The notes beneath the pieces were generated by a model. That model did no database searches and had not been told where the DNA came from. It saw only the letters and a list, made by a program, of their open reading frames with translations. Positions 1 through 13,075 of a DNA stretch of 64,000 nucleotides are shown here, piece by piece. The position numbers and the translations under genes are program-made. Numbering within the stretch: the first letter of the stretch is position 1; every line of letters begins with the position of its first letter. This DNA comes from Theobroma cacao (taxonomy: Eukaryota; Streptophyta; Magnoliopsida; Malvales; Malvaceae): the NCBI RefSeq assembly GCF_000208745.1, contig NC_030852.1:29161801-29225800 (forward strand), in the 5' to 3' direction.

Positions 1-2483
1 TACAAGTACATAATCACTGCCACCCTGTGAGTTGGGACAAATTGATGAAGCATGCCATTCATTAGTACTTGAAATTCCGTACGTTGTTACATCGTAACCA
101 TCAATATCTGAACTTGGAATTGACATCGTACCAATTGAATGCTCTGGTTTAGTTCCTTCTCTTGTGTAATCTAGCAAGGAATATGCTCCTAAACTGTTGT
201 TTCCCTTCCAAAGGAATTTCTTCAATTAGTATAACCAGAACTTCTGACTTCTGATTGTGGTATATGTGCATATGGAAATTCTTTTAGCAGATGTTCACTA
301 TCTCTAATTGATAAGAAAAAATTACTACAGATGAACAACAGAAAACACAAAACAATATGCTGCAAGAGACTTGGAAGACCATTCTAAGTGGTCATAATTC
401 AGTATATATGACAACATGGTTGAGCAAAGCATACCTATCCCCACATATGATGAGATGTCCACCCATTCTGATTTTTTTAAGGAGCCTCCTGTACAAAGTT
501 TTAACGGCTTCCTAATTGACAAGAAAAGATGATCTTCAGTTCAAACTAGGCACAGCTATCAATAGTTCACAGCAAAATTGTTATTGCACATGCATTATTA
601 GACAATGAGAAACAAACCTCATCTTGAAAGATATCCACATGCTCCCAGTCCACATTTGTTATGACAGCTATGTAAGGTGATAACCCCAAGAAGCAGCCGT
701 CATATTCATCAGCCTACTCGTATGTCAAAGATGGAATGTTAAAATGCGAGTATTAACATGCACAGACACATATCTAAGAGAATGGAAAACCAACCAACAT
801 CCTTATGCCTTATTATACAGTAGAAAAGGACAAGGACAACAAAAATGAAATATCAATCATTCTGATTGATTTGAAGAAATATCTCAATAAACATTACTCC
901 ACAAGAAAGATATTCAAGTACCAAATTGCTACCTCAAATTTTCAAGGCATATACAATGAAATCAACTACTATTTATGTTCAAGGTCCATGAAGCACTCCT
1001 TGATTATTTTATTGGAAGAGAAATCGTCCTTATATGTACAGGAAATGTTCATCCTACTCATCCTACAGAGATTAATATATCACAAAAACTAGAACCAAAA
1101 AGAAAGAATACCTCAAGCACAAAGTGCTGACCATCACCCCAGATTATATTTCCTCCAGGAAACTGCAAAAAAACAGTTTGCATCCAATGGAGAAATGATT
1201 TAAATGAGATGAAAAGAGGAAAGAGAGGTTTATGGTGTAAGGAAAATAAAATTAGCTAATCCCATCCAACTTTTGTCCCAAGTTGCACTTTAAAACGTTA
1301 CCTGTGGCACATGTGCTCCAACTACAGCTGTGAGATCATCTCCCATTGACTTCAAAACATAAGCTAGTAAACCAGCTGTTGTGCTCTTCCCTGAAATATG
1401 TTACAGGAACTATATATTTCTAGAAAAATGAAGAATATGAATGACATAAAGATAACTTAAGTACATATATGAACACAAATTAGTCAACGTTTTGATTACA
1501 TATCTAATGAAATGTCCAAGGTGAAACTTAAGCAACACAGAAAACTTAATGTTAGACAGTATAAAGAAGCAGCATAGCATTACAAAAGCAGAGCTAATGC
1601 AGTTCACCAATTTGAAATGCTCCCGGCTTTTATAAATTACAGCCAACAAGACAAGATCATATACCATGGCTTCCACTGACTGCAATTAATTTGTGATGCT
1701 CAGTGAGCTTCGCCAACCAAAAATCTCGTTTGTAACTGTGATAAAAAGAACACAATAAACACCAATTACACTAAACAAGTCATTACAATGAACATAAGGA
1801 CCCAACTACAAAGTTATCAAAGTGACAAATAACTGTAAATTAGATGTATTTCCCAGGATTTCTAGAGGATAAAAGTAAGCTAATTTAAGCTTAATACTCA
1901 CACAGGTACTCCAATGGACTTGGCATGTAAGATCTCTACATTATCTTGTGGGATGGCACTAGAAACAACAACCGCATTGGGGAATCTTGACCCATTTTTG
2001 CTTTGAATATTTGAGACCGAATGACCAACATGCAAGCGTACTCCAGCTTGTTGCAGCCCATCCATGAAGCTGGTCCATGTTAAATCTGACCCACTAACCT
2101 CAAAACCCTAAAGATCAATGCAAACAAATCAAACCTTTCCTCACATATAGCAGTACTATTTCTGTTACAACCAGAACTCTGCAAAAGCTTACGTGTTTGA
2201 CAGCGAGCAAAGCTAGAGCCGACAACCCACTACCTCCAACACCTACGAAGTGAATCCACTCTTTCTGCTTTTGATACTTAAGATTTAACTTGCATTCTTG
2301 TTCTCTTTTCGTCGCACGCGTTGCTAGAAGTGAGATACGACGTTTCTCTTCCCAGGCAAAGATGCATTTCTGAAATAAAATGTTTTGACGCCATAAAGGG
2401 CTCTTGCTTTTAAGTAAATGGAAGTGGGTTTTGACTTCGTCGTGAAAATTCCCCCGAAAACAACACGAATCGGCCACCGACAT
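1..2483 (-). CDS. MurC-like UDP-N-acetylmuramate--alanine ligase, N-terminal part (runs off left edge)
   Basis: Minus-strand exons: 2193-2483, 1902-2107, 1665-1735, 1302-1390, 1112-1162, 618-713, 435-511 and <1-193, all with GT-AG borders and continuous phase (about 358 residues visible). The first about 75 residues are basic and hydroxylated, like a plastid transit peptide. Next comes a Rossmann nucleotide loop, GVGGSG (81-86), as at the start of bacterial MurC, then a Mur-ligase P-loop SGSHGKSTT (about 186-194) and the central-domain motif ADEYDGCFL with TNVDWEHVD. In bacteria MurC adds L-alanine to UDP-MurNAc in peptidoglycan synthesis; the plant role is unknown and a plastid location is inferred. 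The start at 2483 is preferred to an in-frame ATG at 2780, because the upstream residues are unlike a targeting peptide and cover the promoter motifs. The C-terminal domain lies outside the window. Another Mur-ligase family member is the main alternative. Confidence 0.8.
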
Positions 2484-2565
2484 CGCCGGAGTTTCAATCC
2501 TGTGTAGTACTGTATTGGTTTTCCCCGGGAAACGACTCAAGGAAGTGATTTGATTATTTTTTCCT

Positions 2566-2752
2566 TGGGCCCCAAAATCGAGGCCTAATGGGGAAAGTGA
2601 GCCCACGTTCTTTTTGAAAATCATGATTCTGGCAGCGGACAGAAGTAGCTTAAATTTTGGGCTTCTAATGGGCCCAGGGTAACCTAACCCAATGGGCCCA
2701 AAACAAGCCCATGATTGAGAGGAAAAATTCAAGGAAGTGACAAAATGGCCCA
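2566..2752 (-). promoter_or_regulatory. Site II (TGGGCY) cluster upstream of the MurC-like gene
   Basis: Two perfect palindromes TGGGCCCA lie at 2669-2676 and 2693-2700. A related TGGGCCCC is near 2566-2573 and GGCCCA at about 2747-2752, all 80-270 bp upstream of the chosen ATG. TGGGCY (site II) elements are typical of plant housekeeping promoters and are bound by TCP factors. The function here is inferred from motif density and position. Confidence 0.5.
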
Positions 2753-2799
2753 GGCCAAAATATTTGGTGAGCTTTTGCAATCTAAAACATTTGATGTTG

Positions 2800-5700
2800 T
2801 GACACCCTAATCATTAATCAAATATTCATCCTAAGTGAAAAATTTTTTCACATACGAGCAAGAAGCGACATTTACCCAAATATTACTAGCTGATTTGAAC
2901 AGTACAATGATTAGACGTTTCAAGTTCAAAATCCAACCTGCAAAAGGGGGAAAAAAAGAAATTGATGTTTATCGAACTTTAGAAGCGACAGTGGACTTCC
3001 CATAGGGCGAAGGCAACAATGGGTAAAAATTGCAGCGGAAAAATGGGAGACCAATTGATAGAAATGGGTCCAGAGCCCCACCTTGGTGGGGTGAGGTGTT
3101 GGGTAGGGGCGGTGGGAGAGTCCACTATCAATGGTCCACGTTCACCTAATTGATCAATCAGACAGAACTAAAAGTGCCGAACAAATTGAATAACAAATAA
3201 AACGAACCGACCAATCACATAGAGCCACCTGCATCAACTAAAAGAAAAGAAATATATATCACAGTGATCGATATTATTCTCCAACAGAGAGTCTATCCAT
3301 CTCTTTTAACCCACCGGATTGTCCATCTATTGCGTCAGATCAATGTAGTTATGTATGCAGTAGCAACCAATACTATTTCTGAGTCTGATAACAGTAGGGA
3401 AGCAAATGGAAAGTCTGACGCGAGCTTGCATGAACGCGTTTTTGCCACGACAAGGAAAAGATGGTTTTACTCGTTCAATGGATAAACTCGATCGTTGACA
3501 GTACGTAGACCAACAAAGTCCATTATTTTGGAGTTTTAGGTTGTGGTCAGATGTCAGATGCAGAATAATTGCAAATACCCATGTAGTTTGACGTTGTTCC
3601 CAGTATTTTATAGGTGAAGGCCAATCTCAGAAGATTGCTTTTTGTTGACCTCTCCCAGTAAATTAATGACTTAAAATGACGTGGGGTGTTTTGCTAGGTT
3701 GTTTAATTTTGACAGGTAATGGAACTGGAGGGGATGGTTATTGGTCTTCGATGCAAAACCCAACACACAGATTAATTATTATCCGTAATCAATCATTGTG
3801 GTAGTCCTAATCCTTTTTGCGTGGTTTATTAAAAGTGAGTGCAATGGCCACTAAGCTTACGTTTCTCTGCATTAGAATACTTTTTGGGGGTCCTGAAGTC
3901 GGAGAAATGATGCAGAGTTTACACGTAGCCCATGAACTGAAAATGATTGGAGGAGGTTTTCACAAGGACAATCATGATGCAGTGGCAGTCACCCCCACCC
4001 AAAACTTTGCATAAGCTATCCTGCACGTCGCGGACTCTAATTTTGGACTATTAGGTCTACGCCTCTAGCTAGGCTCATCGACCAGTCTGTCTGGTTTGGC
4101 TGTCCCAAAGTTCCACTTCGACTTCCCCCTCCATCTGCATGACATTTTAGCTTTGATCTAAAGAATTTCCAGTGGCCTGAAATAAGTGTTGGTCACGTAT
4201 GTATGTATCGTGTAAGTCCCACCCCCCTTTTTTATCCTGAATTAGTATCTGCTTTCCTCATTGCTTGTTCTTCTGATACAATAATTGTCTGTTTCTGTCA
4301 AAAAAGTGGAATAAAAAGAACAAAGTGTAGGAGCCATACATTATTGATTCCATTTTCCAGTAACAGTCTGAAGCACCAAGCAGACAAGCTCCAAGAGGAT
4401 TCAAATACGTGGACGGCTGTCTCAGGAATAATAGCTAACTTTTGGCTCCGTTAAAAATGGCTATCCATATAGAAGCTAATAACATAATGCAAACACAAAA
4501 AGTCAATTCCATCAATGAGTACACTTCTATAATTATGGAGCGCAGAATTTTGTAAATTCCACAAAATGACAAAATAATTCTTCGTTTTTTTTTTCCAAAG
4601 TAAATATACTTACTTACCAGGGCACCCAGTAGAATTGTTGGAACAAAATGAACTGATTCTAATTTCAATGACAAAAAGTTTTTTAAGGGAAAGAACTGGT
4701 CAGAGTTTCATCCTTAAAGAATTGGCCAATGTTTCGTGTATGCAAAACAATGCTCACAACCTTAAATCCCCACAGACTAATTGATTCGCATGTGTTTGCC
4801 TTCTTACACCTCTGATGTTCTGTTTAGGGTTACAGATTTATTTCTTAAGCAACATGGTGTCCCTTCGTTCATTGTCGGGGACATGTACAGCCCTATGCTT
4901 CAACGAACCAACATAACCAAACTATTTTTGGGGTTGACCCAAATAAAGAGAATTTGAACTCCTAAAGTAGGATTTGATCATTTATAGAATTTCATTTGGA
5001 ATGATTCTTTCATTTTAATCAGTTTCTTGCCCGTCCTTGCTCTATAACACGCTAGCTAGTCTCAATGCCTTTCACATGAATTGTATTCCTTAAATAATGG
5101 TTCAAGCATCAGCTAATTAATCTTTTGCACCTGGTTGAAAAGTGACTTTCATGGCCTTACCAACCTACAGAACAATAATGTCCATAGAATGGTCGGCAGA
5201 GTGGCCCCTGTGCAAAATTCAGAGTGTATCTTGTTCATTATATTGGCAATGTTATTTTCAATCATTAAATGATCATGCCCATTTTATTATTAAAGCAGGA
5301 AAATTTAAGAGTAACTAAAAGTAAATTTTTAAATAGGAAAAAAAATCATCTATGTAAATTACTTTCATTTATATATTCTTCATAATTAATCTAGCAAAAT
5401 AAAAGAATATGATGAGATCCATTAAAAAAATTTATGATAAGAAGTCATGTGTAAGTATAATTTTAAATATATTTAAATAATTATATTTGATGAATATCGG
5501 TTCGTCACAATTATTAATATATGTAGATCATAATTAGTGTCATTTAACCGTAACTAATGTTCTCAATGAAATAGACAAATCTTGTTTTGTTAATAGAGTA
5601 CGTAATTTTGTACAGAAAGGATAGTGACTAGAATTATTAACGATATATCAAATGTAGCTCATTTCTAAAAGGTGAATGGCATCTAGATATAATCAGCTAG

Positions 5701-6960
5701 ATAAGGTTGCCACATTTATGATTTTGGGCAAGAGCAAGCTTAAATTATAGGACCTTGGGTAATTCGAAATTGGCGAGAATAACTTTGACAAATTGTTGAT
5801 ACTGGGGCCTCCCTTTGCCAGTTTGGTCAAGGACATAAAGTTCATCTTGATGATTTAGAGATCAGCAGGTTCAGGATATGCCTAAACCAATATTGGCAAA
5901 AGGAAAATCTCCTGATGATAAGATTTCAAATTAAAAGTTGTTTTGGCCTATTTGCTTACACCTATAAACCAATGCTGTGGGCTTGGCTTAACCAAAAAGT
6001 AATTTGCCAGCGACTTTAGAGTGTTCAAGCAAAGACGAGATGCCTACCCGAACAGGACAAGGGGACAGCACATGGGCAGAAAACAGTAAAAAGTTAAGTT
6101 GAGTTTACACATTCCAATTGGTAGAAATTAAGATTCATGGATCAGTTTATATTATGTTAGAAGATATAAAAAAGTTCATGACTGTCTTGATCATCAGAAA
6201 AAAAATATTGCATCCTTTTCCTTTTCCATCTCTTATTAGAAAAACCTTTTAGGTTAGATGAGATGAGAAAGTGATACTTTAAAACCATGGAAGTCGTACT
6301 GAATAAACAATGACAGTTCTGGAAAGAACATGCTTATGCTATGTTTTTTTTTTTCTTCTTTTGGGCCAATAACCTGCTACGTATCCTTTGAAAAGATTTT
6401 CTTGCAAGTTTCAACTAATTCAAGTATATTTAAGAAGGTTTGGCCGTTTGGGCGGTTACAGGGCCCAATGAAAGCAAAGTTGGTGTGAGATTTGGCTCAT
6501 TCTTAAATTCATTATTATCATCGCAAATGAACCTAACAGATCACAGACTTATCTTTCACCCCAAAAAACCAAAACTAAAAGCAATTACCATTAACAAACA
6601 ATTTCTTGTATTTCTCTTTTGTAAGTATGAGATTTTTACAAGTCACTAGACACCTATTCTCAAGCGACGCTTGAGTTCATTTTCAGTGGAAAAACCATAA
6701 TCCATACACTGTATATTTCTTTCATTCTGAACTCTTAAACAATATTGGTAAATTGAGATTGAGGGCTTTCCGTTCCCAAGTCATTGTCTCTAATTCTGCT
6801 CCTTTGACCCATGTTTTCTTCAAAGAGAAAAACCAATCCATGTCTTTCGCCTAATAGGAAAACAACAGTGATTAACTAAAAATCATTTTCCATTTACGAT
6901 AATGACAGTATTGTATCTATATACTGGCAATTGTTCACAAATGGGTCCCTTTAAACAGCT
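2800..6960. other. Spacer without recognisable genes
   Basis: AT-rich DNA between the MurC-like gene and the carotene hydroxylase 3' end. Short open frames near 3264-3485, 3817-4014, 4203-4454 and 6440-6649 have no recognisable domains or convincing exon partners. The stretch 2990-3200 is less AT-rich and probably belongs to the distal upstream region of the MurC-like gene. I found no tRNA, rRNA or clear transposon ends by eye. Confidence 0.5.
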
Positions 6961-6966
6961 GAATTA

Positions 6967-8642
6967 TCACGAACCCATGCTTGATTTGATTCTCCTATTG
7001 ATCTCTTTCTCCAACTCCTCTAGACCTCCCACTTCCTCAACCTCCTGCTCCATAACACAAAGAAAAATCTAAGGAAACCAAACAAATGAAAATAAAGACA
7101 ATATGAAAGAGTAGAAAAGGATGTTTAAGACAATCACCTTAGGCCCTAGAAACAGCCCATATGGGACACCATTGAATTTGTCTGAATGATGGAGCTGAAA
7201 CCCAAACATCAAATCCGAAGAAGATCATGGCCATTAGATTTGGTGATAAGAAAAACCCAAATAAAAATTGGTAAAAAAAAAAAAGCTTAAGTTTTGTCTT
7301 CTTATGTAAGATGTTTCGTGTGGTGCATATTGACCTGGTGGGCCGCAGCAATCTTCCTGAAGTAGGGCACGTTGGCAATGGGCCCCACGGGGAATCTCTT
7401 ATGGACAAGACCATCGTGGACGAACATGTAGGCCATTCCGAACACCGTAATTCCAAGCCCCTGTAACCAAACAAATATTAGAATAAAGGCGGGGTCATTT
7501 TAGAACATGCAGAAAAAGTTTCTAATCCCGACTAATTAAGTAGGATTAAACTGTTAATTAAGGAAGACTATCAAGATTCATAAAGATAATGAGAGCGAAA
7601 AAGAACAATTAAAGAATTACTAACCAAAAACAGACAGGAGAAGACTTACAGCACCAAAACATAGACCAGGAACGAGGCCTTTGTTGAAGAAACCATAAGA
7701 AAGGAGAGCAATAGCTGGGACCGCGTTGATAATGGCGAACACATCGTTTAGCTCGAACGGACCTTCTCTAGGTCGATGGTGAGACTGCAAATACAGAATT
7801 CATTAATTCGGTTTTAGCAATCTTATTCAAGAGAGTTCAATCTCAGCTGCTTAGCTTATTTTAAAAGGAAATGGAAAGAAGGGAAATGAAAGAAGAGGAA
7901 ATACCTCGTGCATATGCCACAAAGAAGCGTGCCAAAGCGCTCTGTGAGCCCATCTAGCCCAAAACTCCATGCCTACCTGAAAATCAAAACGACCCAGTTT
8001 CCGATTCAACACTCAAATCATACTCCAAATGCCGATTATATTAGAGTATTAGTCAGTAGTAAAAATCTTGCTGACGGAGATATATAGAACTTACCGCAGC
8101 ACCAACCGATAAAGCAAATGTACCAAACATTTCAGAAAGAGGTACCTCTCCACCCTTGATATAGAAAACAACCCAATTTCAGAATTTGACCGTACTGTTA
8201 GAAGGAAAAAGAAAAAAAGCAAAGAGAAAGGGAAATAAAAAGAGAGGAAACTAACCTCCATTTGCCAAGAAAACCTATAATAAACAGCCATAACAGCCAT
8301 GGACGTGATCCCAAAACTAGACATGACAGCAGCAACTAGGTAAGTAAATCTTTCTGATCTCTTCCTAGCTAACTTCTCCGCCAGACGTGCTTGTATTAAG
8401 ATCTGAGAATCTCTAGCATCCTCGGATCCTTCTTCTGCAAGATTTACGATCTGGGGAGCACTTTGTTTCTGTTCCTCCAGCACAAAACAAACAGCAAAGC
8501 TTCTCTTCCTTCGAGCTCCATATAGTGTTTTCTGGAGGCGAAGTAAAGGATGAAAAAGTGGAGTTGGCTTCGGCTCGAGGTGTGAGGATAGAAATGAACG
8601 AAAAGGTTTAGGGGTTATGGCGGCGGATAGGCCTGCCGCCAT
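6967..8642 (-). CDS. BCH: Beta-carotene 3-hydroxylase, chloroplastic (non-heme diiron, BCH type)
   Basis: Seven phase-0 exons on the minus strand: 8256-8642, 8095-8154, 7905-7976, 7650-7784, 7335-7460, 7138-7194 and 6967-7044, giving 304 residues ending ...SSMGS. The enzyme hydroxylates the beta-rings of beta-carotene to make zeaxanthin by way of cryptoxanthin in plastid membranes. Residues 1 to about 55 look like a transit peptide. Hydrophobic segments begin with the stretch after SERFTYLVAA. The histidine clusters that bind the two irons are all present: HRALWH (160-165), HMHESHH (170-176), HDGLVH (233-238) and HQLHH (259-263). Length and sequence match the usual plant enzyme of about 300-310 residues. 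The start at 8642 opens with MAAGL, as is common in the family. The protein looks intact and functional. Confidence 0.95.
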
Positions 8643-8769
8643 GGAAACAACCGCGAGAAGCTAAACTTGATTACGGGCTAAAATTCTAAAACCTTAAACA
8701 CAAGCTCCCACAGAGGATACAAAGACCGAGAAAGAGGCAGAAGCAGACGAAAAGAAATAGGGCGGTGCG

Positions 8770-11700
8770 AGGTAGGGGAGAAATGTCTGGATTTTAGAGT
8801 GTGGGAGAGGTTAAATGCACGGAGACCACAACTTTGCTGTCGTGACAAAGTTTATGGAATTTAAACACAATTTCTATTAGTTAATGCATATGGTACACAT
8901 GGTAATAGAAAAATCCTTGTTTCATCTTTAATTTACCAAGTTGCCACCACCGTTCATATCCAAATATAACACGTGGAAAATTCATATTATGTGTTGTTGA
9001 AAATTATCTCTAGCTTTTCCCTTGTACTTTCTTTTTTTCTATTGAGCGTTTTTCTTTTCTTCTCAGTTCTTAGGATCTTAAAAGGGGTGATTATTTGTGG
9101 TGGTATACCAGTGTATGCCAAAATGGTTTGATCTTCCTTTGGTCTCATGCATCATGTGAAAAGAAATCACGTATGGAGACCCATTGAATGCTATACTACT
9201 AAATGAGAGATGATCAGATTGATTTTTTTTCCATTCTCATTTGCACAATATACGTATTTACTGTCATCATGATTAAGAGCATGATAATAGTTTTTTTTTT
9301 TTTTTTCAAAAGCTCGTCAACTTCTTAGAAGTAGTTGTGACCTTCGTAGACTTTAGAGACACATTCAATCAGGTTTACAAAAGCAATTAACGTCAATATC
9401 ACAACAAATTATAATAAATTACAATTCATGTCATCTTTCTCCTAATATTATATATATTTTATTTGCTCTCAATTACTTTTAAATTGAAAGATGACAATTA
9501 AAAAAATTAAAGTAGATTCAGATTAAATTTGCCAAGTTTTTTATCATGATAGATTTGGACTTTTTTTAATTGTTTTAATAAGCTTTAATTAAAATTGAAT
9601 TCTTGATTTTTGAAGCACATTCCAAATATAATTTTTTTAAAACGAAAATTTTTATTGATTTCTAACCATTCTTGAAAAACACACTCTTCCAAATATAATT
9701 TTGAACGAGCTAAACAAAGTCTTTGAAATCAAATTAAACTCTTATAAACGAATAATGATACTAATTACTTGGTTTAAATTAGAGTCTAATTTTGTTATAC
9801 TACTTTAGTTTTAACCAACAAACTAAGCTATCATATAAAAACATGGGAACGGGGAAGATCCTTCCGAAAAGGAAGTTGGCAATTTGGTAATTCGGGTGAA
9901 GAGCAAGTGCAAACTATGGGAAAATGGAAGTCGACCAGTGGACAGGAGTCAGGAGTAAAGGTGGACAAATGTCAGGCAGGCAGAGGAAAATATGAGGCTG
10001 ATGTCCGCCTTAGGGTTTGCCAATTTGCAGGGCATTGGACAGCCAATCAAATTGTAGTTTCAAAAATAATTGACCGCACGAAAGGATATTAAGATCTCCC
10101 TCCTTCCCAACAACCAAGTCCTTGCCCTTTCTATCGTGCCACGTAATCTCCAGCATAATCGCTACCAACCTATCAGCACCTTTTGGGGATGTTGTTGTTG
10201 CCACATGGGATTGCCTCATTGGGTATTCTTCACATACGCGTATTCTCTTCGCCGTTGAGTTCGCCAGCTGGCGAAATGCTCGTGCAACCAGAGATTTCCT
10301 TTGGATCAGAATACAGTTCTAGGTTTTTGTTCGAGTGAAGTGCTTTAAGCCTTTAACAACCCAGGCAGGAGCCAACAAGCATATGGTTTTGGCAATATCT
10401 TTGACAATGAGGTATTTCAAGTTGTTACTGTTTTTATTTTTTTCTTGTTCTTTTTATATAAAAAAATTAATCTTGTAAGGAAAAGAAAGTGGGCCAAATG
10501 TAATATATGATTAATATTTAATTGGTGATATAGCCCAGTGCAAAATGCTTATATAGTTTATTTTGGTCAGAAGTGGATATATTTACATTTTCCAATGTCT
10601 TAACTTATTTTTTGAATGTCAATTATATATCTTTGATTAAACTTCATACCTCACACTTAATTGGAGGTAGGTAGGCTAACGCATATCTAAATTACACCCT
10701 TAGAAAGACAGAATTGATTTAATAAAAAAATTCTTATTTCCAAGAATAAAATTTCAGTGCCTTCTTTTCCCCTTGAACTTTCTCATAAATGCCCAATGAA
10801 GAAAACAAATATTTTGCCCAGCAACGTATTATTGCCTGATTTGGTCACGGAATGAACTGATTAAAAGGAAGTCCGATCCAGAGCGTGTACTTCATAAATT
10901 TTCCCAGCTACCTTGAACCCACAAATTCTGAAAAATGACATTTTGATATTTTTGAGAAACAATGGACAGGCGATGTTTAAATGCACCCAGGCTGAATGAA
11001 TAGACATAAACCTAGAACTGAAGCAGGCAAGATCTGCAGCAGTGGAACAGCCCAAAATAATTAAATTCCAACTCAGAATACTCGCATGATCACAAGCTGA
11101 AATAAATATTAGTAGCATATCTTAAAATATCATGCATTCACTAAATCGGCCCAAAGCCTGCATAGCCTTGTACCAATCTTTGTCAACAGTGTCTCAATCA
11201 TCCAGTTCCACGGTCGCAAAAACATGATGGATGCAAGAAGGATGGATTTGCCTATTAAGCCATTGTTTCACAAAGCTTGGCCCAAAATGGGCAAAGAGGT
11301 TGGGCCAGAGTTTAATATTGTTTTCAAGAAATTTAGTACGAAGAAATTGAAGAAAGAATAGGGAAATATATGTTAAGATAACATGTGAGCTCACTGTCAA
11401 CTGATATAATAATACTTTCTATTGATGATTGTTGGTGGCAATCGGCGAAGTCATAAAGTTCTTTCAACGAAAACATAAGCATGGTAAATATTAAATAGTG
11501 TCACATATAAAGAAACTTACATCTCCCAAAAAGAACATAATTAGATGTGTTAAACAAAGACAGACCTCTCCTGGGGTTATGTCTTCACTGTTACTTGGAT
11601 ATACCAAGATATTATATCAGATTCTTGATACTTAATAAAATCTTTATCTTTGATTGAGAAAAAAAAATATAAAAGTTTATTTATTTTTTGTGTGGGATCA

Positions 11701-12855
11701 AGGTTACTCTACTAACTAAGTTGTATTGGCATACAGACATGAATATAATTATCATTAAGAATTAATTGCTTAATATCAATTAAGAGGTGAGAAAACTCGT
11801 GAAAATTCAAAGAATTCAGTCCCTCCTTATAATTGGATATCTACTAATGAAGTTGATGATTGACATATTTGTGTACTAATACATAATTTAAATAAGTCGA
11901 GCATTTATCAATAGCAAGAACACATAACTCATCGAATGACGATGGGGTTTAATCAATTAATCTTTAGGGACATTCAACGTGATCACTTCAACTTGCAGAT
12001 CTAACGCTGCCAAATTAATATGGATCATTCATATCTTTCTTGTTTAACCATCGATGGGAAAGAGTTGTCACGATTCACAAAAGCCGAGTTCTTAGCGTTA
12101 TGTTTTATCATGGCCTTATTAGGGGTTTCGCTTCTTTTGCTTTTGGAGCTGTTGGATTCTTTTGGCATCATTCGCAACGAGCACTGCCGAAAGTTTCAAA
12201 GGTCTACGTATATAATTATCATAACATGACAGCACTTGTTTCATCGTTTTCATCGAAGCTCATCATCATTTTTGGTCTGCAAAATCATGGCTTAACCACC
12301 ACCTTAATTAATTATGTACCAAAAATTGAACTACGTACCACCTTGATTGTCAAAACTATAGTGTTGCTCGTTGTTCGTTCTTGTTGTACAAAATGAATTA
12401 ATCATCCCTTTTCTTGAAAAACATCAATTCATCTTTTCAAAAATTACCATATAACATCAATTCCCACATTGCAAAGGATTGGATTCATTAACATTTAGCT
12501 TGAGCGGGCACTATGATATTGTATTGCAGCTGAATCAACGTCGTTTCTCATTGATTTGTAAAGCATATTTCTCAACCTCGCGTACAAAGTTCATGGGTTT
12601 AGAACTAGGAAAAGGTACCAGCCTACCTAGGCCAACTTTTTTCTTACCAGGGAAGAAACCTAAGACGGATTTTAGGTTGCTAAATGATCATGTCTTGTCT
12701 AAGAAAGAAGCTTAAAGAACAAAAGCAGAAATGTCTTGTCTTGGTGGGGATGTCACTGGCTTGCAAGAATCTTTCATTTTTATGCTTTTTATAATAATTG
12801 GCTGAATTGTGTGGGTATATATATATATATATATATATATATTATGTACATNACA
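8770..12855. other. Spacer, no supported gene
   Basis: Contains the carotene hydroxylase promoter (about 8640-9100) and AT-rich filler. The stretch 9840-10340 has a more balanced base composition, a CCAAT box (about 10041) and overlapping short frames on both strands, but no recognisable domain. It could be an isolated promoter or gene relic. Other small frames (10861-11118, 11194-11400, 12020-12396, 12479-12715) are unrecognised and unsupported by splice or similarity evidence. Confidence 0.4.
12817..12852. repeat. (TA)n microsatellite followed by an N
   Basis: About 13 TA units at 12817-12842, then a short run to the only ambiguous base (12852). The N probably marks a sequencing or assembly problem at this repeat. 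Confidence 0.9.
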
Positions 12856-12869
12856 GCACTCCCGAACCC

Positions 12870-13075
12870 ATCTCTAAAATGTGGACCAGTTCTCGTTCTT
12901 TCGAGGAACCTAAAATTAATTTAGAACTTTGTCGATTAGAATCGGGTTAATAGGTAACCAATCACACCTAGATAAAAAAAGATTGGTGGCGACTCCTAAA
13001 CCATCTTAATTTTCGCCCGCGTCTGACGGACGGGTTCTCGGACCCGCACGTTACGACAGCAACCAGATATATGAT
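12870..13075 (+). mobile_element. LTR retrotransposon terminal remnant (Gypsy-like), fragment
   Basis: A GC-richer island in AT-rich DNA. It carries the phrase ACCAATCACACCTA followed by GATTGGTGGCGACTCC and a pyrimidine- and CpG-rich tail, an arrangement I associate with the 3' part of LTRs of plant Gypsy elements. No second LTR, polypurine tract or gag/pol frame is visible nearby, so this is a solo or truncated remnant. Identification rests on remembered resemblance only. Confidence 0.45.

Noticed and set aside
2484..2780. N-terminal extension of the MurC-like gene from the ATG at 2780
   Set aside because: The extra 99 residues are unlike a targeting peptide and are made of promoter motifs (TGGGCCCA) translated in frame.
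10010..10322. Overlapping short frames on both strands
   Set aside because: No domain, no splice partners, frames overlap each other; kept only as a composition note.
12020..12396. Two overlapping plus-strand frames with a hydrophobic segment
   Set aside because: AT-rich spacer, no known family and no supporting exon; a hydrophobic stretch is expected by chance from T-rich DNA.
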